Counted from the first letter of the stretch, positions 9,902-19,449 are shown. The stretch is DNA of 64,000 bases from Rhodococcus globerulus NBRC 14531 (GCF_001894805.1 NZ_BCWX01000001.1:1798001-1862000), one strand, 5' to 3'. Numbers and translations: made by a program. Notes: a model not told the origin generated them from the sequence alone.

Positions 9902-11121
9902 TGGTCGCGAAACGTATTGTCGCCGCGGTCGGGGTACTCGCGGTGGCGGTGGCGGGATATTTTGTCGTACAGCACTTTCGGTACTACTCGGTGACGGCCT
10001 ATTTTGCGTCGACGACGGGACTCTACGTCGGCGACGACGTCCGTGTTGTGGGCGTCGACGTCGGCAAGGTCACCTCGATAACTCCGCAGGGGGAGAAGAT
10101 GCGGGTCGAACTCGAACTCGCCCGATCCGTCCCTGTCGCAGCGGACGCACACGCGGTGATCGTTGCTCAGTCCTTGGTCTCGGCCAGGTTCGTCCAGCTG
10201 ACGCCGGCATTGACGGAGGACGGGGGAGACGCGTTGGCCGATGGAGCGGAGATCGGAATCGAGCGAACCGCGGTGCCCGTGGAATGGGACCAGATCAAGG
10301 AGCAATTGGGCCGGGCGGCAGATGCATTGGGGCCGTCCGAGGGGACCCGCGGGTCAGCGGCCGAATTCCTCGATGCCGCAGGCACGGCTTTGAGTGGGAA
10401 CGGTGAGGCGTTAGGACGTTCGATCACGGAACTGTCTTCGGCCATGAGCACTCTGAACGAGGGAGGTGGCGATCTTTTCGGAACGATCCGAGGACTGCAG
10501 ATTTTCACCACGGCGTTGGCGGCAAGCAACGAACAGATAGTGAGCTTTCAGGGACGTCTGGCAACAGTGACAGGTCTGTTGGCAGACAGCCGGACACAAT
10601 TGGCACCAGCTCTGGTTGATCTGGATGCGGCGATCGGTGATGTCCACCGATTTGTCGAACAGAATCGCAGCGGGCTCACCGAACAGGTGAACACATTGGC
10701 CGATGTCTCCCAGGTGCTGGTGGACAAACGCGATGGGATCGAAAAGCTTCTGCATCTGGCGCCGACGGCCTTGTCCAATTACTACAACGTGTACCGCCCG
10801 GCCCAAGGCGCGATGGTCGGGGTGCCTGCCTTCCAGAACATCGGCAACCCCATCGACTTCATCTGCGGCGGTATCGCGGGACTGGCAAACGAAACCTCTG
10901 CGAAGGGTGCGGAATTGTGTGCCGAGTACCTCGGACCGTACCTGAACACCATCAGAGCGAACTATCCGGATCTGAACATCAATCCGACCCGTGCGCTTGG
11001 TGCGGCGCCGGATCAGTTGGTGTACAGCGAACCGGATCTGAAGCCGGCTCCCTCCCTGCCGAGCGTGAGTGTTCCCGCAGGGCTGGGGCAGTTGCTGATG
11101 CCGGAGGTGGGGACACGATGA
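9901..11121 (+). CDS. mceD: Mce family protein D
   Basis: A 406-residue Mce subunit. The hydrophobic anchor is at residues 5-24 and the MCE domain near residues 33-115 (FASTTGLYVGDDVRVVGVDVGKVTSI). A helical tube-forming region and a C-terminal domain with FICGGIAGL follow. It overlaps mceC by one base (TGATG) and mceE by 4 bases, consistent with coupled translation of stoichiometric subunits. Confidence 0.94.
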   Translation: MVAKRIVAAVGVLAVAVAGYFVVQHFRYYSVTAYFASTTGLYVGDDVRVVGVDVGKVTSITPQGEKMRVELELARSVPVAADAHAVIVAQSLVSARFVQLTPALTEDGGDALADGAEIGIERTAVPVEWDQIKEQLGRAADALGPSEGTRGSAAEFLDAAGTALSGNGEALGRSITELSSAMSTLNEGGGDLFGTIRGLQIFTTALAASNEQIVSFQGRLATVTGLLADSRTQLAPALVDLDAAIGDVHRFVEQNRSGLTEQVNTLADVSQVLVDKRDGIEKLLHLAPTALSNYYNVYRPAQGAMVGVPAFQNIGNPIDFICGGIAGLANETSAKGAELCAEYLGPYLNTIRANYPDLNINPTRALGAAPDQLVYSEPDLKPAPSLPSVSVPAGLGQLLMPEVGTR

Positions 11122-12206
11122 TCCGGAGAATCTGTTGCGTCGGTGTTGTTGTGCTCGTGTCCGGCTGCGGGTGGAACGGCCTGAATTCGGTGCCGTTGCC
11201 CGGTGCTGCGGGGCGCGGCGCCGACAGTTTTTCCGTGGTCATCGAGATGCCGGACGTCACGTCGATCAGTCCCAACTCCCCGGTAATGGTGAACGATGTG
11301 ACGGTCGGCAGTATCAGTGCCATCGCCTCCGACAATTGGCACGCGAAAGTGACAGTGTCCCTGGATGGTTCGGTGGTGTTGCCGGCTAATTCCACCGCGA
11401 AAATCGGACAGACCAGCCTGCTGGGTTCCAAGCATGTTGCCCTGGCACCGCCGGTCGGTGTCGAACCGGAAGGGACGCTCGCCGAGGGCTCTGTCATTCC
11501 TCTGGCGTCGGCGGGCGTGTACCCGACTACGGAGGAAACTCTGACAGCGCTGTCCATAGTGCTCAACGGCGGCGGACTCGCGCAAATTCACACCATCACC
11601 ACCGAATTGAACAATGCACTCGGCGGACGCACCATCTCAGCACGTGACCTACTCGCGCAGATGGACACATTGACCGAGACCCTGGACCGGCAACGCATCG
11701 CCATGGTGACCACGATGGAGAACCTGGATGTGTTTGCGGGGGAAATCAACGCCCAACGCGACGTACTGGGGAAGGCGCTCGACGTGCTGGCTCCAGCCTT
11801 GGCGGAACTGGAAGATCAGCGCATTACCCTGACCACCGCACTCGATTCGGTGGGCCGATTCGGAGACGTCGGCACCGACCTGGTCAACCGCACGCGAGAT
11901 GATCTGAGCGCAAATCTTGCGGCACTCGAGCCGACATTGCAGCAGGTTGTCGCGGCAGGTCCGGATCTGATCAACAATCTCGGAAACCTGAGCACCTTCC
12001 CATTCCCACAGACCACCATCGATGACGGGATGCGCGGCGACTACACCAATCTGTGGGCGCTGATCGACCTGACCACCAACCGACTACAGTCCGGACTCGG
12101 TTTCGGCACCCCGTTCGGTGCTCCGCAGCAGCCGGGCGGCGGCCCGGTCGACCCGATGACCGCGCCGCTGAATGCAACGGGCAATGCAGGGGAGGGAGGA
12201 CGATGA
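11118..12206 (+). CDS. mceE: Mce family lipoprotein E
   Basis: A 362-residue Mce subunit of the lipoprotein type. The signal sequence is short, and the lipobox LVSGC places the lipidated Cys at about residue 17. The MCE domain follows (PDVTSISPNSPVMVNDVTVGSISAI). In mce operons the E gene regularly encodes the lipoprotein (LprK-like) that docks the complex (family knowledge). The C-terminal tail is Pro/Gly-rich. It overlaps both neighbours by 4 bases (ATGA). Confidence 0.94.
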   Translation: MIRRICCVGVVVLVSGCGWNGLNSVPLPGAAGRGADSFSVVIEMPDVTSISPNSPVMVNDVTVGSISAIASDNWHAKVTVSLDGSVVLPANSTAKIGQTSLLGSKHVALAPPVGVEPEGTLAEGSVIPLASAGVYPTTEETLTALSIVLNGGGLAQIHTITTELNNALGGRTISARDLLAQMDTLTETLDRQRIAMVTTMENLDVFAGEINAQRDVLGKALDVLAPALAELEDQRITLTTALDSVGRFGDVGTDLVNRTRDDLSANLAALEPTLQQVVAAGPDLINNLGNLSTFPFPQTTIDDGMRGDYTNLWALIDLTTNRLQSGLGFGTPFGAPQQPGGGPVDPMTAPLNATGNAGEGGR

Positions 12207-13501
12207 TCCTCACCAAGCTTGTTCGCCGGCAGTTGGTGATCTTTGCGATCCTTGCCGTCCTCGGTATGACGGTGGCCGCGATCGCGTACCTCCGTGTTCC
12301 CACGATGCTGGGTATCGGGCGATACACAGTGACGCTGGAACTGCCCAACGCCGGTGGCCTGTACCGCAATGCGAATGTGACGTACCGCGGCGACACCATC
12401 GGTCAAGTCCGATCGGTGCAGCTCCACCCCGACGTCGTGAAAGCCGAATTGTCCTTGCAGAGTTCAGTTCCCGTACCCAGTACCGAGCTGGTGGCGGCCG
12501 TGCGCAGCGTATCGGCGATAGGCGAGCAGTACGTCGATCTGCAGCCGACCACCTCTGACGGCCCGTTTCTGGCCGACGGCGACGTGATCGACACCGAGTC
12601 TGTGGTGATATCTCAGGAAATCGGACCCGTTCTCGATCAGGCGCAGGCGTTGCTCGCCTCCGTCCCACAGGACAAACTGCGCGCGGTGATCGACGAGTCT
12701 GCAGCTGCGTTTGCCGGTGGCGGCGAAGATCTTGCGAGACTGCTGGATTCGACCACGTCCTTTGTAAATCAGTTGTCCGACGCCACTACTCCCGCGACAA
12801 CTCTTGTGCAACAACTCGCCCCGCTCCTCGAGACCCAAGTTGTCACGGGGGATCAAATCCGATTGTGGGCGTCGAGCGTCGCCCGGCTGAGCGGGCAATT
12901 GGAAATCGCGGACGGCACTATTCGCAACATCATCGACACCGGGCCAGGGTTCGCCACCGAGGCGGAGCTCTTGTTCCAGGATCTGCGTCCGACCCTGCCG
13001 ATTCTCCTGGCCAACCTGACCAGTGCCGGGCAAGTTGCGCTCACCTACAACGCGTCACTCGAACAGGTGCTTGTGATACTGCCGCCGCTTGTTGCTGCTC
13101 AGGAGACCGTTGTACAACGCGGCCAGGCGGACGGAGCCGCCAACGTCAATTTCCATCTGCAGGCTCAAGACCCGGCGGCCTGCTCCACCGGATACCTACC
13201 GGCGGATCAGCGCCGCGACCCCACGGTGACCAGTGTTCCGGACACTCCGCCCGATCTGTTCTGCAAGGTGCCGGCGGATTCGGTTTTTGCCGTGCGCGGT
13301 TCGCGGAACATTCCGTGTATGGAAGTTCCGGGCAAGCGGGCGCCGGACCCGGTGACGTGCCGGAGCCCGGAACCTTACGTGCCGTCGGGAACCAACGCTC
13401 CCGACGAGTTGTACACCGGGCCGGACGGGATTGCATACGGGCACACCGATATCGGTGAGGGGGATTCGTGGCAGCAGTTGTTGACGACACCGAATCCCTG
13501 A
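12203..13501 (+). CDS. mceF: Mce family protein F
   Basis: A 432-residue final Mce subunit. The membrane anchor is at about residues 11-29, and the MCE domain reads LPNAGGLYRNANVTYRGDTIGQV. A helical region and a Cys-containing C-terminal segment follow (ACSTGYL, FCKVP, IPCMEVPGKRAPDPVTC). The start at 12203 overlaps mceE (ATGA) and has GGGAGG upstream; the frame is open back to 12053 but that part overlaps mceE. It overlaps the next gene by 34 bases. Confidence 0.94.
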   Translation: MILTKLVRRQLVIFAILAVLGMTVAAIAYLRVPTMLGIGRYTVTLELPNAGGLYRNANVTYRGDTIGQVRSVQLHPDVVKAELSLQSSVPVPSTELVAAVRSVSAIGEQYVDLQPTTSDGPFLADGDVIDTESVVISQEIGPVLDQAQALLASVPQDKLRAVIDESAAAFAGGGEDLARLLDSTTSFVNQLSDATTPATTLVQQLAPLLETQVVTGDQIRLWASSVARLSGQLEIADGTIRNIIDTGPGFATEAELLFQDLRPTLPILLANLTSAGQVALTYNASLEQVLVILPPLVAAQETVVQRGQADGAANVNFHLQAQDPAACSTGYLPADQRRDPTVTSVPDTPPDLFCKVPADSVFAVRGSRNIPCMEVPGKRAPDPVTCRSPEPYVPSGTNAPDELYTGPDGIAYGHTDIGEGDSWQQLLTTPNP

Positions 13502-13998
13502 CAACCGAGGATGTTTCGCGGCATGTAACCACGCGCGGACGCGTGCTTGTCGCGGTGGTGATTGCAGGTTTGGCGGCAGTGGTGGTGACCGGCGCTATGT
13601 CGATGCGGGGCGACAATGCCCGGGACGCTCATCGGCAGGAACTGGTGGATGGGGCGTCGGCGGGAGCGCTGGCATTGGTCGACATTCACGTCGATACCGT
13701 GGACGAGGATGTGGCCCAACTGCGAGCGCTCAGCACGGGCGAGTTCGCAGAGGAGTTGGTTGGCGATCAGTCGGAGTTCGTCCACGCGATACGTTCCGCA
13801 TCTGTCAATTCCGACGCAAGGATCGATGCTGCTGCACTGTCGTCGGAGACAGGGTCGTCGGGAGTAGTACTGATTGCGGCGTCTGCGGAGGTCGCCAATT
13901 CTGCGGGCGAGACGACGTCGCGGACCTATCGACTGCGCATCGGTGTCGAGGACGTTGACGGGAGAATTCTGATGTCGAGTGTGGAGTTCGTGCCGTGA
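13468..13998 (+). CDS. Mce-associated membrane protein (first)
   Basis: A 176-residue protein with a cytoplasmic N terminus, one membrane segment (about residues 26-46, LVAVVIAGLAAVVVTG) and an exported C-terminal domain with alternating strands typical of Mas proteins. These stabilise or assemble Mce complexes (family knowledge). The GTG start lies inside the end of mceF and has GGTGAGGGG upstream, so it is probably coupled. The end overlaps the second Mas gene by 4 bases. Confidence 0.87.
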   Translation: MAAVVDDTESLTTEDVSRHVTTRGRVLVAVVIAGLAAVVVTGAMSMRGDNARDAHRQELVDGASAGALALVDIHVDTVDEDVAQLRALSTGEFAEELVGDQSEFVHAIRSASVNSDARIDAAALSSETGSSGVVLIAASAEVANSAGETTSRTYRLRIGVEDVDGRILMSSVEFVP

Positions 13999-14462
13999 GG
14001 CGGGCGATCTCTGTCGTGCTGGTTGCGGTTCTCGCAATTGCCGCGTGCGCCCTGCTGTGGATTCGCCGCGACGGCGATGCACTCGAGTCGGCGAGAGCGG
14101 ATGCGATTGCAACGGCACCTGCGTTGGTGGAGGACTTGCTTACGTACACCAGTGAAATGGTGGACAGCGACCTCGCGGCCGGGGCTGGCGCAGCCACCGG
14201 AACGTTCAAGGACGAGTTCGTCGAGTTTGCTGCGACAACTGTTGCGCCCCAATCGAAAGCGCAAGGAATCAGTACCAGCGCCCGGGTTGTGGATGTCGGG
14301 TTGCTCGGTGCCATGTTCGATCGCGTCGAATTGCTGATGTTCGTCGATCAGATCACCACCAGTTTTGCGCAGCCGGCTCCGGCGTCGAGTTCGAGTCGCG
14401 TGAAGGTCACCGTCGAACGCGTCGATGACCGGTGGTTGGTGAGTGAGCTGACACCGATCTGA
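13995..14462 (+). CDS. Mce-associated protein (second)
   Basis: A 155-residue protein with an N-terminal hydrophobic segment (residues 4-22) and an exported domain, ending in the VTVERVDDRWLVSELTPI motif typical of the Mas family. A Cys follows a run of Ala in AIAAC, so a lipoprotein is possible but the lipobox is not convincing. The GTG overlaps the preceding stop. It ends 7 bases before the convergent TetR gene, so the mce operon stops here. Confidence 0.85.
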   Translation: MRRAISVVLVAVLAIAACALLWIRRDGDALESARADAIATAPALVEDLLTYTSEMVDSDLAAGAGAATGTFKDEFVEFAATTVAPQSKAQGISTSARVVDVGLLGAMFDRVELLMFVDQITTSFAQPAPASSSSRVKVTVERVDDRWLVSELTPI

Positions 14463-14469
14463 GTTCTGC

Positions 14470-15057
14470 TCAGCTGTTGTCGTGGCCCGCCATGATCAGC
14501 CTTGCGGTGATCTCGAGGCGATCCGCGATCTGCGAGTAGGACTCGTATCCCATTCCAGCCCGCACCAATGCACCTGACCAGGCGATTTCAAGGGCTTCGA
14601 GGACGTCGGCATCATGTTCCGGTCCCAATGCCTCGACCAGGCGTTCGCGAATGTTCTTCCCGATCCGGGCGCGGAGATGTTCGACGTCCGGGTCGTCGGC
14701 CATCATCGCGGTGGTGACTGCGGCGGCGAGTTCCGGTTCATCGGACACCAGGAGTGCGACACTGCGCAGGACCGAACAGACCTGACTCTCGCGGTCCTGC
14801 TCTGCGTCGGCCTCGTGAGGGAGCGCGTCAAGGCGTCGCCAGAACAGTTCTGCGACAAGGTGACTCTTGGACGAGAAGTAGGTGTACGCGGTTGCCGGCG
14901 CGACCCCAGCTTCGCCCGCGACCATGCGAATGGTCAGGGCGGAAAACCCATGCGTACGCAGGATGGCAACAGCTGCCTTGGTCAAACGATCGACAGTTTC
15001 GGCCTGTTGTCCCGACAGGCGCCGGCGGGTGGACTCGAAGTTGGCCTTACCAGACAT
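14470..15057 (-). CDS. TetR family transcriptional regulator
   Basis: A 195-residue repressor-type protein. The N-terminal TetR helix-turn-helix lies at about residues 30-60 (FSALTIRMVAGEAGVAPATAYTYFSSK), followed by an all-helical ligand domain. The chosen ATG (15057) gives the start MSGKANF; the frame is open to 15135. A perfect palindrome abuts the start codon (15058-15069), suggesting autoregulation. Being convergent to the mce operon, it may control lipid uptake, but nothing in the sequence proves that. Confidence 0.88.
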   Translation of the reverse strand: MSGKANFESTRRRLSGQQAETVDRLTKAAVAILRTHGFSALTIRMVAGEAGVAPATAYTYFSSKSHLVAELFWRRLDALPHEADAEQDRESQVCSVLRSVALLVSDEPELAAAVTTAMMADDPDVEHLRARIGKNIRERLVEALGPEHDADVLEALEIAWSGALVRAGMGYESYSQIADRLEITARLIMAGHDNS

Positions 15058-15069
15058 GTGTCCAGACAC
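15058..15069. promoter_or_regulatory. palindrome at the tetR start, candidate operator
   Basis: GTGTC-CA-GACAC is a perfect 12-bp palindrome lying immediately upstream of the TetR start codon, inside its ribosome-binding region. Its position fits autorepression by the adjacent TetR protein. The assignment is by position and symmetry only. Confidence 0.4.
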
Positions 15070-15109
15070 TACGGGAGCCGGGGAAGTTGTGCGCGGTGTG
15101 GGGGTCCCG

Positions 15110-15619
15110 TCAGGCTTTCCCGAGTCCGCCGGCAATTCCTCTGTCGAGTTGGTCGACCATGGCGGTGCTCAGGGCGGAGAGTTGTGCGACCTGGCTGTCG
15201 TCGAGGCCTTCGAACACCAAGGCTTGGACCAATCGAACGTGGCCGGGCGATGCCTCGATGACCTTGGCCATTCCGGCATCGGTGAGTACCGCATTGGAGC
15301 CTCGGCTACCGCGGATCACTTCACGCTTGACCCAGCCGGCCTTCTCCATCTTCGTGACGACGTGGGAGAGGCGCGACAGCGACGCATTGGCTTGCTGTGC
15401 CAGTAGAGAGAGTTGCAGCTTGTGGTCGGGTACTTCTGACAGCGCCGACAGCACGAAGTACTCGAAATGGGTTAGTGAGCAATCGCGTTGGAGTTGGGTG
15501 TCGAGAGCCGCTGGTAGGCGGGTTACCAAGGAGATGAGGGTGCGCCAGGCCTGCTGTTGCTCGGTGGTGAGCCACTTGGTCTGAACCGGCGACTCGGCCT
15601 GGCCGTTCGATCCACTCAT
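15110..15619 (-). CDS. MarR family transcriptional regulator
   Basis: A 169-residue winged-helix regulator. LTHFEYFVLSALSEVPDHKLQLSLLAQQANASLSRLSHVVTKMEKAGWVKRE carries the MarR recognition helix and wing (about residues 55-120). ATG 15619 has GAAGGGG upstream and is preferred over the frame-open 15655. It is divergent from the dioxygenase at 15781, with a palindrome between the two, so it most likely represses that gene and itself and responds to an aromatic or oxidant ligand (inference). Confidence 0.9.
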   Translation of the reverse strand: MSGSNGQAESPVQTKWLTTEQQQAWRTLISLVTRLPAALDTQLQRDCSLTHFEYFVLSALSEVPDHKLQLSLLAQQANASLSRLSHVVTKMEKAGWVKREVIRGSRGSNAVLTDAGMAKVIEASPGHVRLVQALVFEGLDDSQVAQLSALSTAMVDQLDRGIAGGLGKA

Positions 15620-15700
15620 CGGTCTGTACCCCTTCGAAGCGCTGTGTTCTACCACTACAGGGTTGCAGACGAGTGTCCAGTGGGTGCAGGCAGGGAATAG

Positions 15701-15746
15701 TTGCGCGTTTCAAGTGTTGAGTTCTATATTAGGTTGAACCTTCAAC
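15701..15746 (+). promoter_or_regulatory. promoter and MarR-type operator of the dioxygenase gene
   Basis: A -35-like TTGCGC (15701-15706) and a -10-like TATATT (15725-15730) are separated by 18 bases. A perfect inverted repeat, GTTGAA-CC-TTCAAC (15733-15746), lies just after the -10, where a bound repressor would block initiation. The local AT content is clearly higher than in the flanks. The site lies between the divergent marR and dioxygenase genes. Confidence 0.65.
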
Positions 15747-15780
15747 TTAAAACTATTCGGTGAACTCATGAGGAGCCGCT

Positions 15781-16563
15781 ATGTCCGCCGCCACAATGCC
15801 CGCGCTGTATCTCAGCCACGGTGCCCCGCCGTTGGTGGACAGCGCTCTCTGGGTGAAGCAACTAGGCGCGTGGGCCGGTGACCTGCCACGGCCGACGGCA
15901 ATCTTGATCGTGTCGGCACATTGGGAATCCGCGCCGCTGACCATCGGATCGACCACAACGGGAACCCCGCTGATCTACGACTTCGGTGGATTCCCCGAGC
16001 GGTTTTACCGGGCTCGGTACAACTCGCCGGGGGCGCCGGACCTGGCCACGCAGGTGGCAGCGTTGATGCCAGATAACGAGCAGGTCGTCCAGCAACCCAA
16101 TCGTGGCCTCGATCACGGCGCCTATGTTCCGTTGACGGTGATGTACCCGGATGCGGACATCCCCGTGCTGCAGATCTCCCTGCCGACTTTGGACCCCGAA
16201 CGTCTGCTAGACCTCGGCCGACGGTTGCGTCCACTGCGCGAGCAGGGCGTGTTGATCGTGGGATCCGGATTTACAACCCATGGCCTGCCATTTCTGCGTG
16301 ACCCGTCGCCGGAGGCAAAGGCTCCAGGTTGGTCTGCCGAATTCGACGCGTGGGCCGGGGAGCGGTTCGCAGCCGGCGACGTCGATTCGCTCATCGATTT
16401 CCGAGCACAGGCTCCCGGTATGCCGTACGCACACCCGACCATCGAGCACTTCGCGCCGCTGTTCGTGACTCTCGGTGCGTCGTCCGATCCTGAGCAGGTG
16501 CCCACCCAGGTCATCGACGGTTTCTGGATGGGACTCGCAAAGCGCTCGATTCAGGTCGCGTAG
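15781..16563 (+). CDS. class III extradiol dioxygenase, LigB/DODA type
   Basis: A 260-residue enzyme of the 4,5-DOPA-dioxygenase/YgiD-like family that opens catechol rings using a non-heme metal. Likely metal or catalytic histidines lie in YLSHGAPP (H13), VSAHWES, GLDHGAYVPL and HPTIEHF, the family pattern, so the enzyme looks intact. AGGAG precedes the ATG. It stands alone behind a MarR-controlled promoter, which suggests a detoxifying role against aromatic compounds (inference). The physiological substrate of bacterial members is often unknown. Confidence 0.88.
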   Translation: MSAATMPALYLSHGAPPLVDSALWVKQLGAWAGDLPRPTAILIVSAHWESAPLTIGSTTTGTPLIYDFGGFPERFYRARYNSPGAPDLATQVAALMPDNEQVVQQPNRGLDHGAYVPLTVMYPDADIPVLQISLPTLDPERLLDLGRRLRPLREQGVLIVGSGFTTHGLPFLRDPSPEAKAPGWSAEFDAWAGERFAAGDVDSLIDFRAQAPGMPYAHPTIEHFAPLFVTLGASSDPEQVPTQVIDGFWMGLAKRSIQVA

Positions 16564-16567
16564 CGGG

Positions 16568-17026
16568 TCAGGTGCGACTCCGGAGAAACTCGAGTGCCTG
16601 ATCGCCATGTGTGCTCGCGCGGAATTCGCTCGAGATGACCTTCAATACGGTTCGATCCGTGTCGATCACGAACGTTGAACGTTTGACCGGCATCAACTTG
16701 CCGAGCAGTCCGCGTTTGACGCCGAACTGCTCGGCAACGGTGCCGTCGGTGTCGGCGAGCAGGGGATAGTCGAAGGACTGGGTAGTGGCAAACGTCGACT
16801 GCGCTTCGACGGTGTCGGTGCTGATGCCCGCGCGAGCGGCGCCTACCGCTGCAAAATCCTTGCCGAGGTCGCGGAAGTGGCACGCTTCCGCGGTGCACAC
16901 CGGCGTTGAGGCTGCCGGATAGAAGAACAGCACCAGTGGCCCCTTCTCCAGCAGGCTGGTCAGCGAACGGGGTGTTCCGTCCTGATCGGGCAGGGTGAAA
17001 TCGGGAGCAAGCTGACCTGGTTTCAT
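16568..17026 (-). CDS. bcp: peroxiredoxin, Bcp/PrxQ family
   Basis: A 152-residue thiol peroxidase that reduces hydroperoxides. It has the thioredoxin fold with the peroxidatic Cys44 in the motif STPVCTAEAC and the resolving Cys49 five residues later, the atypical two-Cys Bcp arrangement. Start ATG 17026 gives MKPGQLAPDF; the frame is open further to 17197. It is divergent from trpE, as in mycobacteria (recalled synteny, bcpB beside trpE). Confidence 0.93.
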   Translation of the reverse strand: MKPGQLAPDFTLPDQDGTPRSLTSLLEKGPLVLFFYPAASTPVCTAEACHFRDLGKDFAAVGAARAGISTDTVEAQSTFATTQSFDYPLLADTDGTVAEQFGVKRGLLGKLMPVKRSTFVIDTDRTVLKVISSEFRASTHGDQALEFLRSRT

Positions 17027-17083
17027 TCGGCTGAGGTTACCCGCGAACGAGGCCCGCGCAGGTGAGCCTGGGATGATGGAGTC

Positions 17084-18667
17084 ATGCACGGCGAGCCCAC
17101 CTCCAAGTCCGCACCCTCGTCCGACACCGCGATCGTCGATGCGGCGTCCGATTCCACCACCACGCGAGAGCAGTTCCGTGCCCTCGCCGCCGAGCATCGG
17201 GTAGTTCCGGTGACACGAAAAGTGCTGGCGGACTCCGAAACTCCGCTCTCGGCTTATGAGAAGTTGGCCGGGAACCGTCCGGGAACCTTCCTTCTCGAGT
17301 CTGCGGAGAACGGCCGGTCGTGGTCACGCTGGTCCTTCATCGGCGTCGGCAGTCCTGCCGCTCTGACCGTCATCGACGGTGAAGCCGCCTGGTACGGCAA
17401 CGTCCCCGCCGGTGCACCGTCCGGTGGCAACCCTGTCGACGCACTCGGTGCCACTCTCGAACTTTTGCGCTCGGAACGTCTGCCCGACCTGCCGCCTCTT
17501 ACCGGCGGGATGGTCGGATTCCTCGGATACGACGCCGTCCGTCGGCTCGAAAACGTGGGCAACTCGGCCGTCGACGACCTGCAGATCCCCGAGATGGTCA
17601 TGTTGCTGGCCGCAGACATTGCCGCCGTCGACCATCACGAGGGTGCGATCACGTTGATCGCCAACGCAGTCAACTGGGACGGCACCGACGCACGGGTCGA
17701 GGAGGCGTACGACGACGCCGTCGCGCGTCTCGACGCGATGACGCGGGCACTTGCGGCACCAGCCAAGTCGACGGTCTCCACGTTTGCCAAGGTCACCCCG
17801 AGTTACCGCCGTCAGCGCACGACGGAAAGTTTCGGCGTCGACGTGAAGAAGCTGATCGGCGATATCGAAGCGGGCGAGGCGTTCCAGGTCGTGCTCTCCC
17901 AACGATTCGAGATCGACTGCACCGCAGCACCTATTGACGTGTACCGAATGTTGCGGGCCTCGAACCCCAGTCCGTACATGTACCTGCTCAACGTCCCGAA
18001 CGGTGACGGTGAGACCGCATTCTCCATTGTCGGCTCCAGCCCAGAAGCGCTGGTTACCGTCTCGGAAGGTGTCGCAACCACTCATCCGATCGCCGGAACC
18101 CGGTGGCGCGGTGCAACCGAGGAAGACGACATCCTCCTCGAGAAGGACCTCCTCGCTGACGAGAAGGAAAACTCCGAGCACCTGATGCTGGTCGACCTCG
18201 GACGCAACGACCTCGGTCGTGTCTGCCGACCCGGCACGGTCAAGGTGCACGATTACCGCCACATCGAGCGATACAGCCACGTGATGCACCTGGTCTCCAC
18301 CGTGACCGGGCACCTCGCGGAGGGCAAGCAGGCGCTCGACGCTGTCACGGCGTGCTTCCCGGCCGGAACGCTCTCGGGCGCTCCCAAGGTCCGGGCGATG
18401 CAGTTGATCGAAGAACTCGAACCCACCCGCCGCGGGGTCTACGGCGGCATTGTCGGGTACCTCGACTTCGCCGGTGATGCCGACACCGCGATCGCGATTC
18501 GCACCGCACTCATCAAGGACGGCATCGGATACGTCCAAGCCGGTGCAGGTGTGGTCGCCGACTCCGATCCGGTCTACGAGGACACCGAGGCGCGGAACAA
18601 GGCGATGGCCGTGCTCAGCGCGATCGCATCGGCACACACGTTGCGCACCATCGGAGGTGAAGGGTAA
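17084..18667 (+). CDS. trpE: anthranilate synthase component I
   Basis: A 527-residue enzyme that converts chorismate and ammonia or glutamine to anthranilate, the first step of tryptophan synthesis. The C-terminal chorismate-binding core is complete: [53 protein letters not shown] and GGIVGYLDF. The N-terminal segment contains the LLES-type Trp-feedback site ([20 protein letters not shown]). Only 57 bases separate it from bcp. No leader peptide with Trp codons or T-box is visible. The glutamine amidotransferase subunit (trpG) is not in the window. Confidence 0.96.
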   Translation: MHGEPTSKSAPSSDTAIVDAASDSTTTREQFRALAAEHRVVPVTRKVLADSETPLSAYEKLAGNRPGTFLLESAENGRSWSRWSFIGVGSPAALTVIDGEAAWYGNVPAGAPSGGNPVDALGATLELLRSERLPDLPPLTGGMVGFLGYDAVRRLENVGNSAVDDLQIPEMVMLLAADIAAVDHHEGAITLIANAVNWDGTDARVEEAYDDAVARLDAMTRALAAPAKSTVSTFAKVTPSYRRQRTTESFGVDVKKLIGDIEAGEAFQVVLSQRFEIDCTAAPIDVYRMLRASNPSPYMYLLNVPNGDGETAFSIVGSSPEALVTVSEGVATTHPIAGTRWRGATEEDDILLEKDLLADEKENSEHLMLVDLGRNDLGRVCRPGTVKVHDYRHIERYSHVMHLVSTVTGHLAEGKQALDAVTACFPAGTLSGAPKVRAMQLIEELEPTRRGVYGGIVGYLDFAGDADTAIAIRTALIKDGIGYVQAGAGVVADSDPVYEDTEARNKAMAVLSAIASAHTLRTIGGEG

Positions 18668-19384
18668 GTGAGCGAACAAGCTTCGAGCACCGGCGCGGAC
18701 TCGCCGACACCACGTTCGGGCCGCAGCACCACGATGCTGACCACGCTCCTGCTGGGGATCGCGGCCATTGCGCTGTGGGGAAGCTCGCGGATGACGTGGG
18801 TACAAGTAACCTCCAGTGACGGTAAGACTTTGGCGCGCACCACGGATCTCGACGGTGGCACGTGGGCTGCGGCGATGACGCCGCTCGCTCTCACGCTTCT
18901 TGCTGCTGTTGCGGCATCGTTTGCGGTCCGTGGGTGGGCGCTCCGAGTTGTCGGCCTGTTGGTGGGATTGGTCGGCATCGGAGTCGCAGTTCCAGCTGTC
19001 CAACTGTTGGTTTCGGGAGCAGATGACGACCGCGCCGCAGATCTTGCCGAACTGTCCTCGCACCTCGAAGAAGTGTCGGCCGAAGCATCGGTGTTGCCTC
19101 CGCTGCTCGCGCTCGCCGGGGCCCTTGCGGCTCTCGCTGCCGGTGTTCTGCTGATGCGAAAGCCCAAGGCGCGCGCCGGTCTCTCGTCGAAGTACGACAA
19201 CCCTGCAGCTCGCCGGGAGGCAGCGGCCAAGCTCGGACAGGGAAGCAAAGATGCGCCCGACGAGCCTGTGACACAACGGATGCTGTGGGACGCGCTCGAC
19301 GCCGGGGAAGATCCGACGCTCGATACGGAAGGCGAGAAACCTGACGTGGACGGCAATGAGCCGGGCAAGGATTCACGATCGTGA
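18668..19384 (+). CDS. Trp operon-associated membrane protein
   Basis: A 238-residue protein with four hydrophobic segments (about residues 20-38, 68-88, 94-114 and 143-163) and a charged C-terminal tail. It matches the actinobacterial family of tryptophan-associated membrane proteins found between trpE and trpC (recalled synteny; function unknown). Its GTG start directly follows the trpE stop, so the two are co-transcribed. Confidence 0.87.
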   Translation: MSEQASSTGADSPTPRSGRSTTMLTTLLLGIAAIALWGSSRMTWVQVTSSDGKTLARTTDLDGGTWAAAMTPLALTLLAAVAASFAVRGWALRVVGLLVGLVGIGVAVPAVQLLVSGADDDRAADLAELSSHLEEVSAEASVLPPLLALAGALAALAAGVLLMRKPKARAGLSSKYDNPAARREAAAKLGQGSKDAPDEPVTQRMLWDALDAGEDPTLDTEGEKPDVDGNEPGKDSRS

Positions 19385-19449
19385 CCTCGATTACGTCCGA
19401 ACTCCCACGCGCGTGGGTACCCGGGCGGAGTAGCAAAAAATCGCCCAAC

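Noticed and set aside
17027-17083. Trp attenuator or T-box upstream of trpE
   Set aside because: The gap is only 57 bases, with no Trp-codon leader peptide or specifier structure.
17324-19276. 650-codon minus-strand frame opposite trpE
   Set aside because: It is a mirror of trpE and the membrane protein in high-GC DNA, with His/Arg/Asp-rich composition and no recognisable domain.
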